NCBI RefSeq assembly: GCF_017315725.1
Contig: NZ_JAFLRG010000001.1
Coordinates: 186,001-250,000, forward strand
Length of the DNA stretch: 64,000 nt
Origin: Trinickia acidisoli
GTDB lineage: Bacteria; Pseudomonadota; Gammaproteobacteria; Burkholderiales; Burkholderiaceae
Direction: 5' to 3'
The notes below the pieces were generated by a model. That model ran no database searches. It saw only the letters and a list, made by a program, of their open reading frames with translations, and was not told the DNA's origin. Of the stretch, positions 8,289 to 17,117 are shown piece after piece; the first letter of the stretch is position 1, and each line of letters opens with the position of its first letter. Both the position numbers and the translations under genes were made by a program.

Positions 8289-9059
8289 TTAGCCGACGAA
8301 CGCCTTTTCGACGACGTAGTGGCCCGGCTCGTTGTTACTGCCTTCCTTGAAGCCGAGCCCGTCGAGCAGTTCGCGCGTATCGCGCAGCATATGGGGGCTG
8401 CCGCAGAGCATGACGCGGTCGTTCTCGAGCGAGAACGGGGGCACGTTCAGGTCCTCGAACAGCTTCTGCGTGTCGATGAGTTCGGTGATCCGGCCGCGGT
8501 TGTGGAACGTCTCACGCGTGACGGTCGGGTAATAGACGAGCTTCTCGCGAACGAGCTCGCCGATGTCCTCGTGGGCCGGCAGGTGATCGGTGATGTATTC
8601 CTTGTAAGCGAGTTCGTCGACGAACCGGCACGTGTGCGTGAGGACGACCTTCTCGTAGCGGTCGTAGACGTCCGGGTCCTTGATGATCGACATGAACGGC
8701 GCGAGCCCCGTACCCGTCGAGAGCAGCCAGAGCGTCTTGCCCGGCAGCAGGTTGTCGGCCATGAGCGTGCCCGTCGGCTTCTTGCCGATGAGAACTTGAT
8801 CGCCGACCTTCAAGTGTTGCAGACGCGACGTGAGCGGGCCGTCCTGCACCTTGATGCTCAGGAATTCGAGGTTTTCCTCGTAGTTCGCGCTTGCCATGCT
8901 GTAGGCGCGGATCAGCGGCTTGCCGTCGACTTCGAGCCCGACCATCGTGAATTGCCCGTTTTCGAAGCGAAACGACGCATCGCGGGTACAGGTGAAGCTA
9001 AAGAGCGTATCGGTCCAGTGATGGACGGAGAGGACGGTTTGCGGGTTCAGATTGCTCAT
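8289..9059 (-). CDS. fpr: Ferredoxin/flavodoxin-NADP(+) reductase
   Basis: A 256-residue FAD enzyme moving electrons between NADPH and ferredoxin or flavodoxin. The FAD-binding domain has RAYSMASANYEENLEF and the NADP domain has STGTGLAPFMSIIKD and MLCGSPHMLRDT. The C-terminus VVEKAFVG is the hallmark of bacterial subclass I FPRs. The start at 9059 (MSNLNPQTVLSVHHWTDTLF) matches relatives; an ATG at 9104 is in frame but adds an atypical N-terminus. In this group the enzyme typically feeds iron-sulfur assembly and oxidative-stress repair. It has its own terminator. Confidence 0.95.
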   Translation of the reverse strand: MSNLNPQTVLSVHHWTDTLFSFTCTRDASFRFENGQFTMVGLEVDGKPLIRAYSMASANYEENLEFLSIKVQDGPLTSRLQHLKVGDQVLIGKKPTGTLMADNLLPGKTLWLLSTGTGLAPFMSIIKDPDVYDRYEKVVLTHTCRFVDELAYKEYITDHLPAHEDIGELVREKLVYYPTVTRETFHNRGRITELIDTQKLFEDLNVPPFSLENDRVMLCGSPHMLRDTRELLDGLGFKEGSNNEPGHYVVEKAFVG

Positions 9060-9310
9060 GGCTACGTGAAAGTGCGAAGAGATGGGCACCAAAGCGCTCG
9101 GCACACGGACGCTCCGGCCGGCGGGCAGGGGGCGAAGGGGCTTTCGCGGCTGCGTCTCGCGACGCTGAAAATCCGCTATTTTACCGCGCCTGCAGCATCA
9201 CCATCGCGCGAAGGGTTTTTGCAGCCGGCGAGCCGGTACGACGAAGGCATACCAGAGCCGCCGTTCGCATCGCGCGCCCAGCTCCCGAGGTTCGCCGGCG
9301 TAGCGCGCGC

Positions 9311-9955
9311 CTATCGCTCGGCGACGAGCTTCGCGCCGAGCCCGACGAGTGCGGCGCCGCAGAACGCGTCGATCGGCCTGCGCAGTTTGCGATAGCCGCG
9401 CTGGGTGCGCTCGGTGGCGAACATGAACGCGATGCCGCAGTACCAGCTAGCCGACAGCGAACCGATCGTCGCGAACACCGCGCCATAGAACCAAAGCGGC
9501 GGATGCGCGGGAAACATCGCCGCGAACACGCTCGTCCAGAACGCGCACGACTTCGGATTCGTCGCGCAGGTGACGAACCCCGAGCGGTAGGAACGCAGCC
9601 ACGCCGCCGCACCGTGCGCGATCGGCTCCGCGCCGCTGTCGTGAACTTGCGGCGCCGGGCTGCGGCGAGTGCTTGCACGCAGCAGCTTCAGGCCGAAATA
9701 GACGAGGTAGATCGCGCCGGCGATGCGCACGCCGGTGTAGAGCCACTCGAGCCGTTGCAGCACGGCCGCGAGCCCGAGCATGGCCAGCGTCACCCAGAGC
9801 ATCGATGCCGTGCAGACCCCGAGCGCGGAAGCGGCGCCAAGCCCGCGCCTGCCTGCAAGCGAAAGCTGCGTGACCATGAAGAAGTTCGGTCCGGGGCTGG
9901 CCGCGGCAATCAGATAGATGACGGCAATTTGCAGAAGAATCGGCAAGTAATGCAT
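9311..9955 (-). CDS. LysE/RhtB-family amino-acid exporter
   Basis: A 214-residue inner-membrane protein with about six hydrophobic segments. The N-terminal AAASPGPNFFMVTQLSLAGRR is the LysE/RhtB signature, and SGFVTCATNPKSCAFWTSVF corresponds to the second conserved loop (usually NPKAALFF). These proteins export amino acids or their analogues; the substrate is not predictable. It lies 35 bases downstream of the phosphatase-fold gene at 9991 on the same strand, so the two may be cotranscribed. Confidence 0.9.
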   Translation of the reverse strand: MHYLPILLQIAVIYLIAAASPGPNFFMVTQLSLAGRRGLGAASALGVCTASMLWVTLAMLGLAAVLQRLEWLYTGVRIAGAIYLVYFGLKLLRASTRRSPAPQVHDSGAEPIAHGAAAWLRSYRSGFVTCATNPKSCAFWTSVFAAMFPAHPPLWFYGAVFATIGSLSASWYCGIAFMFATERTQRGYRKLRRPIDAFCGAALVGLGAKLVAER

Positions 9956-9990
9956 CGTGGTGAGCGCCAGGCGAAACGAGACCGCTCAAT

Positions 9991-10818
9991 CTAACGCACT
10001 TCGACGGGTAAGTCGCTCAATTCGAGACGGGCGATGTAGGGCAAGTGGTCGGAAAGCCACGCGGTTTCCTGCGTAGGCTGGACGCAGGCGATCGGCTGCA
10101 TGCCGCGCACGAACATCTTGTCGAGCGCGAGCGCCGGCGAGAACGCGGGGAACGTGCGGGCCGGCTGCCCGAGCAGCGTCGCGACCTCGACGAGCCCATG
10201 CTCGCCGAAGATCCCGACCGAATCGTTGCGCCAGTCGTTGAAGTCGCCCGCGAGCACGAGCGGCCCGGCCGGCGCCTCGCGCGCGATCCAATGGGCGATC
10301 CAATTCATCTGCCGCATCCGAGCCGAGCGCGTGAGCGCGAGATGGGCGCACAACAGCGTGACGGATTGGCCCGCGAATGCCGCGCGTGCGACGAGCAAGC
10401 CGCGCCGCTCGAACCGGTGCGCTGAAATGTCCCAGCGTCCGCCGAGATCGAGCGGATGCGGCGAGAGGATTGCGTTGCCATGGCGCCACGACGGCTTGAA
10501 GACGTTCGGCCCGAGCGCGATGTCCAGGTCGAGCGCATGGGCGATTTCGGTCGCCTGGCATTCCCAGACGTCCGCGAGCGGCTCGTGCACGGGCGCACCG
10601 AAGCTCGTCGCGAGCACCGGGCCCGGCATGCGCCGCGCCATCGCTTCCTGTAGGAAATAGACGTCGGCATGCGTCGATTCGACCCAGCGCTGCATCGCCT
10701 TCCAGGCGGTGAAGCCGAGCGGCGATCGACCCTTGTGCAGGTTCCAGCTCACCGCGACGAAGTCTTTCTTTTGCGGGCTTGCCGCACCTGTCTGCATGAG
10801 GTCTTCGGGGTTTCGCAT
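9991..10818 (-). CDS. Endonuclease/exonuclease/phosphatase-family hydrolase
   Basis: A 275-residue protein of the EEP superfamily, metal-dependent phosphodiesterases acting on nucleic acids or phospholipids. Active-site blocks are visible: SWNLHKGRSPLG (Asn), VYFLQEA (metal-binding Glu), AHLALTRSARMRQ, VLAGDFNDWRNDS (catalytic Asp-Asn) and SDHLPYIARLEL (catalytic Asp-His). No signal peptide is evident, so it is probably cytoplasmic. Substrate unknown. It stands between the LysE-type gene and the exported protein gene at 10848, all on the minus strand. Confidence 0.88.
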   Translation of the reverse strand: MRNPEDLMQTGAASPQKKDFVAVSWNLHKGRSPLGFTAWKAMQRWVESTHADVYFLQEAMARRMPGPVLATSFGAPVHEPLADVWECQATEIAHALDLDIALGPNVFKPSWRHGNAILSPHPLDLGGRWDISAHRFERRGLLVARAAFAGQSVTLLCAHLALTRSARMRQMNWIAHWIAREAPAGPLVLAGDFNDWRNDSVGIFGEHGLVEVATLLGQPARTFPAFSPALALDKMFVRGMQPIACVQPTQETAWLSDHLPYIARLELSDLPVEVR

Positions 10819-10847
10819 GCCGCTTCGTTTCCGCTTCGTTCCAACCG

Positions 10848-11453
10848 TTAATGAGGCGCGACGCTCGCGTGCACGCGATAGACGAGCGTCGGATTCTTGT
10901 CGATCAGCGTCCAGTCGGCCGACTCGCCGACGGGCACGAACAGACCGGGATGGCTCGCGTCGACGCGCCGAGGCTGCGGCGGCAACGCACAGCCTTCGGG
11001 CGTCGTCGGCGCGCTATCGTCCTCGATCGTCTCGTCGGCATCGATGGCGAGGGTGATGCCGCTGACGTCCGCCGCGACGGGCGAGACCGATATCGTCCGC
11101 GCAAGATCGATGCCGCCTCCGGGGTTTTCCTTGCAGCCGACGCGATGGGTGACTGCATGATGATGCGTGGCACTGAACGCCTGGCCGACCATCGTCGTGG
11201 CTTGAAACGTGTCGATCGTTTGTCCGTCGCGCACGACGTCGAGTTGCCATTGGATGGCGGCGGGCAGGTCGTCGGACGAGGCGCCGCCGGGGCCACCGGC
11301 GCCACCCGAAGCGGCGGAATTCGCCGGCGCTTCGCCCGCGGCCGTTGCATTGCCCGCGGTTAGCGCGCCGGCCAGCGCGAGCGCGGCCACGATGCCGATC
11401 ACGCCGGCGACGGCGCCGCCGAGCGTGGCGGCGATGCGAGTAGCACGCCTCAT
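10848..11453 (-). CDS. Exported or membrane-anchored hypothetical protein
   Basis: A 201-residue protein I do not recognise. The start at 11453 (MRRATRIAATLGG) has AGGAG 9 bases upstream; an earlier in-frame ATG at 11501 is less likely. Residues 10-35 form a hydrophobic signal or anchor (VAGVIGIVAALALAGALTAG), followed by a Gly/Ala/Ser linker and a domain of about 130 residues with Cys in RVGCKENPGG and EGCALPPQPR, which could form a disulfide in the periplasm. It ends 29 bases before the hydrolase start. No function is suggested. Confidence 0.75.
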   Translation of the reverse strand: MRRATRIAATLGGAVAGVIGIVAALALAGALTAGNATAAGEAPANSAASGGAGGPGGASSDDLPAAIQWQLDVVRDGQTIDTFQATTMVGQAFSATHHHAVTHRVGCKENPGGGIDLARTISVSPVAADVSGITLAIDADETIEDDSAPTTPEGCALPPQPRRVDASHPGLFVPVGESADWTLIDKNPTLVYRVHASVAPH

Positions 11454-11780
11454 CGAACCGTTCTCCTTCGCGCAGACGAATGCGGCCGCGCGCGACGACA
11501 AGCGCCCATCTTACGCCTAACGCCTCTGTGGCCGCATGACCCACGGCGCCTCGCCGCGGGGCGAGGCGCGTGCCGCATTGGCGAGCGAGCGCGTTCGCGG
11601 CGCTTATTAGCAGCACGCGCACGGCGCTGCTGGCTTTTCGCATGGAACTTGCTTCGCTACACTGAAATCGCAAAGCAGCGAACGATGCGCCGCCCCAAGG
11701 CCGGACGCGTGGCAGCACACCATGGATCGGCGGGGCGCTCGGCAGTGCATGCGCTTCGGTCGCGGCATGAGAGGTGAGCG

Positions 11781-12758
11781 ATGACGACAGCCGTGGTGAA
11801 ACAGGAAATCGCAGTGGCGTCGTTCAGCAAGCTGTACGACCTCGATCGGGTCGAAACCGCGCTGAACGAACTGAACGAAAGTGCGAACGAAGCGCTGCGC
11901 ACAACCTACGAAAAGATGCTCAAGGTCGGCAACCTGCGGTTTTGCGTCAAGCCGAACCGCATGCCGGCGATCGATGCGCTGATCGACGCGCTGCCGAACT
12001 TCGCCGATCCGCTCGAGGATGTGCGCCGGCAGGTCGCGCTGTGCGTCGAAACGGAGGACCGGCTCGAGCTGATGCCGATCCTGCTGCTCGGCGATCCGGG
12101 CATCGGCAAAACGCACTTCGCCAAGGCGCTCGCGCGTCTGCTCGGCACCTCGCACCAGTATGTCGCGATGAGTTCGTTGACGGCGGGATGGATTCTGTCG
12201 GGCGCCTCGTCGCAGTGGAAGAATGCGAAGCCCGGCAAAGTCTTCGAAACCCTCGTCAACGGCAGCTATGCGAATCCCGTGATCGTCGTCGACGAAATCG
12301 ACAAAGCGAGCGGCGACTCGCAATACGATCCGCTCGGCGCACTTTATGCGTTGCTCGAATACGAAACCGCGCAGGCGTTCATCGACGAGTTCGCCGAAGT
12401 CCCGATCAATGCCGGCCAGGTCATCTGGGTCGCGACGGCCAACGACGAGCGCGCGATTCCCGCGCCGATCCTGAGCCGCATGAGCGTCTACGAGATCGCG
12501 CCGCCCGATCGCGACGGCGCGCGCCGCATTGCGCAGACGATCTACGACGAAATCCGTACGGCGCATAGCTGGGGCCGGCGCTTCCCGGAGCGGCTCGGCG
12601 ACGACGCCCTCGAAGCGCTCGCGTGCACCTCGCCGCGCGACATGCGCCGCGCGCTGCTGCATGCATTCGGCGCGGCCCGCATCGATGGCCGCGACATCGT
12701 GCGCGCCGACGACATCCGCCCCGAGCGAGGCGCTCGCCGCCGGCCGATCGGTTTCTGA
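11781..12758 (+). CDS. AAA+ ATPase (MoxR/Lon-like)
   Basis: A 325-residue ATPase with Walker A GDPGIGKTH at about 104-112, Walker B VIVVDEIDKA at 167-176, sensor 1 VIWVATANDERAIP, and an Arg in LSRMSVYEI that could be the finger. The ATPase core resembles Lon, but no protease or LonN domain follows, so it is a stand-alone remodelling-type ATPase. The start has GAGAGGTGAGCG upstream. It is single, with a 225-base gap before the FAD oxidoreductase. A long false frame on the opposite strand results from GC codon bias. Partner proteins are not evident. Confidence 0.88.
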   Translation: MTTAVVKQEIAVASFSKLYDLDRVETALNELNESANEALRTTYEKMLKVGNLRFCVKPNRMPAIDALIDALPNFADPLEDVRRQVALCVETEDRLELMPILLLGDPGIGKTHFAKALARLLGTSHQYVAMSSLTAGWILSGASSQWKNAKPGKVFETLVNGSYANPVIVVDEIDKASGDSQYDPLGALYALLEYETAQAFIDEFAEVPINAGQVIWVATANDERAIPAPILSRMSVYEIAPPDRDGARRIAQTIYDEIRTAHSWGRRFPERLGDDALEALACTSPRDMRRALLHAFGAARIDGRDIVRADDIRPERGARRRPIGF

Positions 12759-12983
12759 CGCCCCCGATACGTATCGCTTCGGCCAATAAGACGGCGCTTT
12801 ACTCCATGCACGCGGCGTCGGTGCTACGGTGCGTCGTACAATGGCCTTTACGCATCGACGTCGCGGCGCGCCGCGACGATGCCAGACAGGACGCTCCAAG
12901 CGCATTGAGCGCGCTCGCGAAGAAGTCCCACCGAAGTCGAAAGCGGACGGAGAAGCGCGGCCGAGCCGGTCGCGGCGACAAAC

Positions 12984-14090
12984 ATGGATGAGATCGAATG
13001 TGTAGTGATCGGCGCGGGCGTGGTCGGTCTGGCGATCGCACGCGCGCTCGCTGAGCGAGGCCGCGAAGTGATCGTGCTCGAAGAGAGCGAAGCGATCGGC
13101 ACCGGCACGAGTTCGCGCAATAGCGAAGTCATACATGCGGGGCTCTACTATCCGCGCGGCTCGATGAAAGCAACGCTTTGCGTGCGCGGCCGCGAAATGC
13201 TTTATGAATACTGCGCCGCGCGCGGCGTCCCGCATCAGCGCTGCGGCAAGCTGCTCGTCGCGACGGCGCGCAACCAGGTGCCGCAGCTCGCGGCCATCGA
13301 GGCGCGCGGCAAAGAGAACGGCGTGCTCGATCTGATTCGGCTCACCGGTGCGGACGCGCGGGAACTCGAGCCGGCATTGCAATGCGAAGCGGCCGTGTTT
13401 TCGCCGCAGACGGGTATCGTGGACAGCCATCAATTGCTGCTCGCGTTGCAAGGCGATGCTGAGCGCGGCGGCGCGGTATGCGCGTTTCATTCGCCGGTGC
13501 AGTCGGTCGAGGCGAGGGCCGGGCGTTTCACGGTGACGGTCGGAGGCGAAACGCCGACGACGCTATCGGCCGCTTGCGTCATCAACAGCGCCGGCTTGCA
13601 CGCGAATGCGCTGGCCCGCAAGATTCGCGGCCTCGATGCGCGGCACGTCCCGCCGCTCTATCTCGCGCGCGGCAACTACTTCGGCATTTCGGGCCGGGCG
13701 CCGTTTTCGCGCCTGATCTATCCGATGCCGAACGACGCCGGCCTCGGCGTGCATTTGACGCTCGACCTTGGCGGCCAGGCGCGTTTCGGTCCCGACGTCG
13801 AATGGGTCGACACGATCAATTACGACGTCGATCCCCGCCGCGCCGAATCGTTCTATGCCGCCATCCGCGAATATTGGCCCGAGCTGCCCGACGACGCGCT
13901 GCAGCCGGCCTATGCGGGGATTCGCCCGAAGTTGTCGGGGCCGGGCGAGAGCGCGGCCGACTTCGTGATCCAAGGTCCGGCCGCGCATGGGGTGCGGGGG
14001 CTCGTCAACCTGTTCGGCATCGAATCGCCGGGGCTGACGGCTTCGCTGGCGATCGCGCAGCGGGTCCGCGAACTCGTCGGGCGGGCGTGA
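12984..14090 (+). CDS. FAD-dependent oxidoreductase (L-2-hydroxyglutarate dehydrogenase/DAO-like)
   Basis: A 368-residue flavoprotein with the N-terminal Rossmann FAD motif [20 protein letters not shown] and E33 for ribose binding. [16 protein letters not shown] and the C-terminal [19 protein letters not shown] match the LhgO-like branch of the D-amino-acid-oxidase superfamily. The likely reaction is oxidation of a 2-hydroxy acid, passing electrons to quinone, but the exact substrate is inferred. Length is slightly shorter than LhgO (about 400). The start codon overlaps no other gene. Confidence 0.88.
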   Translation: MDEIECVVIGAGVVGLAIARALAERGREVIVLEESEAIGTGTSSRNSEVIHAGLYYPRGSMKATLCVRGREMLYEYCAARGVPHQRCGKLLVATARNQVPQLAAIEARGKENGVLDLIRLTGADARELEPALQCEAAVFSPQTGIVDSHQLLLALQGDAERGGAVCAFHSPVQSVEARAGRFTVTVGGETPTTLSAACVINSAGLHANALARKIRGLDARHVPPLYLARGNYFGISGRAPFSRLIYPMPNDAGLGVHLTLDLGGQARFGPDVEWVDTINYDVDPRRAESFYAAIREYWPELPDDALQPAYAGIRPKLSGPGESAADFVIQGPAAHGVRGLVNLFGIESPGLTASLAIAQRVRELVGRA

Positions 14091-14218
14091 CGTCGCTCAC
14101 CTATCTCACTTATCCGCGACATTTGGTCGGCCTGGATGCGCTGGGCGCGCTTCGTTGTTATGCTTGCCCACTGCTGCCGCAGAGCAGCGTTGAGTAGGTC
14201 ATACAAAGGAGAGTCCCC

Positions 14219-14533
14219 ATGAAATCGTCCCGTCGCACGTTTTTGATCACGAGTCTGGGCGCCGTTTCCGCGCTCGCGCTGGCTTCGCGCGAAGCACTGG
14301 CCGACGCGCCGCATGTCGCGGAAAACGATCCGACCGCCGTCGCGCTCGGCTACAAGATGGACGCGACCAAGGTCGACAAGACGAAGCAACCGAAGTACGC
14401 CGCGGGCGAGAAGTGCAGCAACTGCCAATTCTTCCAAGGCACGGCTACCTCGGCGTTCGCGCCGTGCCCGATGTTCGGCGGCAAGCAAGTGGCGAACGGC
14501 GGCTGGTGCAGCGCCTATTCGAAGAAGGCCTGA
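14219..14533 (+). CDS. High-potential iron-sulfur protein (HiPIP)
   Basis: A 104-residue periplasmic electron carrier. A Tat-type signal peptide is seen in SSRRTFLITSLGAVSALALA. The mature part has four Cys at about 66, 69, 83 and 97 (EKCSNCQFF, APCPMFGGK, GGWCSAY), spaced as required for the single [4Fe-4S] cluster of HiPIPs. An AAAGGAGA ribosome site lies at 14205-14212. HiPIPs shuttle electrons between the bc1 complex and terminal oxidases or photosystems; here a respiratory role is likely. It is followed by a hairpin shared with the convergent hydrolase gene. Confidence 0.95.
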   Translation: MKSSRRTFLITSLGAVSALALASREALADAPHVAENDPTAVALGYKMDATKVDKTKQPKYAAGEKCSNCQFFQGTATSAFAPCPMFGGKQVANGGWCSAYSKKA

Positions 14534-14545
14534 CGCGATCGAAAA

Positions 14546-14579
14546 GAATCGGCACGGCTCGAACGCGCCGTACCGATTC
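14546..14579. terminator. Hairpin between convergent HiPIP and hydrolase genes
   Basis: Arms GAATCGGCACGGC and GCCGTACCGATTC, 13 bases with one mismatch, around an 8-base loop. There is no strong T run on either side, so terminator activity is probable but not certain; the position between convergent genes supports it. Confidence 0.55.
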
Positions 14580-14587
14580 GCAATCGA

Positions 14588-15289
14588 TTACAAGTTCGAC
14601 GAGAGAAACGCCAGCGTGCGCCCGTGCGCGAGCGCGGAGGCATGCTGATCGTAGGCGGCGCGGTCGGAGCAGTTGAAGCCGTGCCCGACGCCCGGATAGT
14701 CGTGGAACTGCGCGTTCGCGTGCCCCGCGAAGCGCTGCTTGACCTGGGCGACGGCCGTCTGCGGGATCGACGAATCGTGCTCCGCATAATGGAAAAGCAT
14801 CGGCACGCGGATGTGCTCCGCTTCGTCGAGCTTGTTCTGAATCCCGCCGCCATAGTAAGAGACAGCCGCGTCGACCGTCCCGCGTGCCGCCATCAAGTAG
14901 GCTAGCTGTCCGCCGAAGCAGAACCCGGTCGCGCCGATCTTGCCGGCCGTTTCGGGCTGTGCGCGCAACGTGCTTGCCGCGGCGCCGAGGTCAGCCGCCG
15001 TCTTGTCGACGTCGAGGCTCTTGAGTATCGCAAGCGCCTTGTCGCGGTCGGCGCCTTCATAGCCGAGTTCCACGCGCCGTTCGCTGCGCCAAAAAATGTC
15101 GGGTGCGAGCGCGACATAGCCCGCCAGCGCATATTGCTCGGCCACCGACCGAATATGCGCGTTCACGCCGAAGATTTCTTGCACGATGATGACACCGGGG
15201 CCTTTGCCGGCGCGCGGCAGGGCTAGGTACCCATCGTAGTGCTCGCCGCCGCCAGCATCGATTTCAATCCATCGGGTCGTTACGCTCAT
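14588..15289 (-). CDS. Dienelactone hydrolase-family protein
   Basis: A 233-residue alpha/beta hydrolase. The nucleophile elbow is GFCFGGQ (Cys), as in dienelactone hydrolases. The oxyanion region is VIIVQEIFGVN, with the conserved Glu, and the catalytic Asp and His appear in LFHYAEHDSSIP and YPGVGHGFNCSDR. Such enzymes hydrolyse dienelactone in chlorocatechol degradation, but paralogues like this one, without a catechol cluster nearby, often have other ester or lactone substrates. It is convergent with the HiPIP gene and divergent from the nitronate monooxygenase gene. Confidence 0.92.
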   Translation of the reverse strand: MSVTTRWIEIDAGGGEHYDGYLALPRAGKGPGVIIVQEIFGVNAHIRSVAEQYALAGYVALAPDIFWRSERRVELGYEGADRDKALAILKSLDVDKTAADLGAAASTLRAQPETAGKIGATGFCFGGQLAYLMAARGTVDAAVSYYGGGIQNKLDEAEHIRVPMLFHYAEHDSSIPQTAVAQVKQRFAGHANAQFHDYPGVGHGFNCSDRAAYDQHASALAHGRTLAFLSSNL

Positions 15290-15547
15290 TGCCTATCTCC
15301 CATCGTCAGTCGTAGAGCCTGCCAGTTTGGCACCGATCCGCGCCGCTCGCTGAAGGTGCGTACGAGAGGCATAGAAGGTGCATACGACCGCCGCGATCGA
15401 TTCGTTCACCGATCGCGAACGAATCGATCTCGATAATTCATTTTTCGTGAGCCGCACCCGCGCGTAGAGTGAGCGCAACGTTGCGCAGCTTGAGCACCCG
15501 GGGGGACACTCGCGCGCACAAGAGCGAACCGAACGAGGAGAGTCGAG

Positions 15548-16663
15548 ATGAACACGCGTGCCACGAGCCATTACGCCACACCGTTCGCCGAACGTTTCGG
15601 TCTGCGTTTGCCGCTCGTGCAAGCGCCGATGGTGGGGGCGACGACGCCGGCGCTCGTGGTCGCGGCCAGCAACGCCGGCGCGCTCGGCAGTTTGGGCGCG
15701 GGGGCGATGGCGCCGGAGAAGCTCGCGGCCGAGGTGGCCGAGATTCGCGGCGCGACTTCGCGCCCGTTCGGCGTCAACCTGTTCGTATTGGACCCGATCG
15801 CGCCCGACGGCGCCATGCTGCGCCGTGCGCTCGATGCGATCGATCCGCTGCGCGCCGAACTCGGTCTGCCGCCGGGCCGCGCGCCCGAGCGCTATGCCCC
15901 AGCGCTTCGCGCGCAGCTCGAGCAGCTCATCGCGTTGCGCGTGCCCATCGCGAGCTTCACGTTCGGCGTGCTCGAGGCGGCCGACGTCGAGCGGCTCAAG
16001 GCGGCCGGCACCTATGTGATCGGCACGGCGACGCACGTCGCCGAGGGCATCGCCTGGCGCGATGCGGGCGCGGATGCCGTTTGCGCCCAAGGCGCCGAGG
16101 CGGGCGGGCATCGCGGCACGTTCATCGATGCCGACAAGAACCCGCTCGTCGGCACGATGGCGCTCGTGCCGCAACTCGTCGACGCACTGCGCATTCCCGT
16201 GCTCGCGGCGGGCGGCATCATGGACGGCCGCGGGATCGCCGCGGCGCTCGCGCTGGGTGCGCAGGCCGCGCAGCTCGGCACGGCGTTTCTGCCATGCGCC
16301 GAAAGCGCGATCGCGCAGGACTGGAGAAAGCGGCTCGCCGCGAGCAGCGATACCGCGACGTCGGTCACGCGCGCGATCACCGGCCGCTATGCACGCGGCA
16401 TTCGCAATACGCTGATGGACCGTCTCGAGGCTGAGCCCGCCCGCGTGGCGCCGTATCCCGTGCAAAACGCGCTGACGCAGGAGCTGCGTCAAGCGGCCGC
16501 GCGCGCCGACCGCGGCGATTACCTGTCGCTGTGGGCGGGGCAGGGCGCGCCGCTTCTGCGCGGCCGTCGCCCGGGCTGCGGCACGGCCGAACTCATCGAC
16601 GCGCTCGATGCGGAATGGCGAGCCGCTTCGAGTCGGGTTTCACGCGCGGCGCAAGTGGAATAA
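15548..16663 (+). CDS. Nitronate monooxygenase-family FMN enzyme
   Basis: A 371-residue TIM-barrel flavoenzyme of the NMO/2-nitropropane dioxygenase family. Visible blocks are LVQAPMVGATTPALVVAASN near the N-terminus, the glycine-rich GAEAGGHRGTF, and VLAAGGIMDGRGIAAALALG for FMN phosphate binding. The probable role is oxidation of alkyl nitronates such as propionate 3-nitronate to aldehydes. GAGGAGAG precedes the ATG. A terminator follows at 16698. The 258-base divergent spacer upstream holds its promoter. Confidence 0.9.
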   Translation: MNTRATSHYATPFAERFGLRLPLVQAPMVGATTPALVVAASNAGALGSLGAGAMAPEKLAAEVAEIRGATSRPFGVNLFVLDPIAPDGAMLRRALDAIDPLRAELGLPPGRAPERYAPALRAQLEQLIALRVPIASFTFGVLEAADVERLKAAGTYVIGTATHVAEGIAWRDAGADAVCAQGAEAGGHRGTFIDADKNPLVGTMALVPQLVDALRIPVLAAGGIMDGRGIAAALALGAQAAQLGTAFLPCAESAIAQDWRKRLAASSDTATSVTRAITGRYARGIRNTLMDRLEAEPARVAPYPVQNALTQELRQAAARADRGDYLSLWAGQGAPLLRGRRPGCGTAELIDALDAEWRAASSRVSRAAQVE

Positions 16664-16697
16664 GCTGTCTACGGATCGTCGTATAAGCGGGCCGATC

Positions 16698-16744
16698 ACC
16701 GAACGACTGAATGGCATTTGTATGTTCGGTTAAGCGTTTTTTTT
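16698..16744 (+). terminator. Terminator after the nitronate monooxygenase gene
   Basis: Seven-base perfect arms ACCGAAC (16698-16704) and GTTCGGT (16724-16730), then TAAGCG and eight T at 16737-16744. The loop is long (19 bases), so strength is uncertain. Confidence 0.6.
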
Positions 16745-17117
16745 GATCGAGATCGAGACTTTTGCGCATCGCCTTCGTAATTGAAGATCGTAGTGTTGCG
16801 CGGCCGCCGCACCATCCCACTGCTCGAAAACCCGCATGCCCAATGGGTTTCCGGGCGGTTACGATGTTTTCATCAGCCTTTTTTGCGGCCGGCGCTATTA
16901 GTAGTCTTCCCACTTTCTCAAAAAAATCCACAACTTTAATTTGTTGCCCTACACTTGCGCGCAGCACGAAGGCGCGGCTTGTCACAAACTGGCCGGCTCG
17001 CGTGCCCAACCAAGTGCATGACGATGCATCCGACGTAATTGCCCCTTCGGCACAGACAAGAGGAAGGCGGGGATTAGGGCGATCACGTCGTTTTTGGGAC
17101 CGAAACCGGAGACTTAC
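16745..17117 (+). other. Non-coding leader/promoter region of the amino-acid binding-protein gene
   Basis: 373 bases without a convincing gene. It is less GC-rich than its surroundings and has an A/T-rich patch (16910-16945). The strong expression suggested by the codon usage of the next gene implies a promoter here, but I cannot name a clear -35/-10 pair. Confidence 0.5.

Noticed and set aside
11607..13490. Open frame of 627 codons on the minus strand
   Set aside because: It lies opposite two well-supported plus-strand genes (AAA ATPase, FAD oxidoreductase), and its Arg-rich composition is that of an antisense shadow in high-GC DNA.
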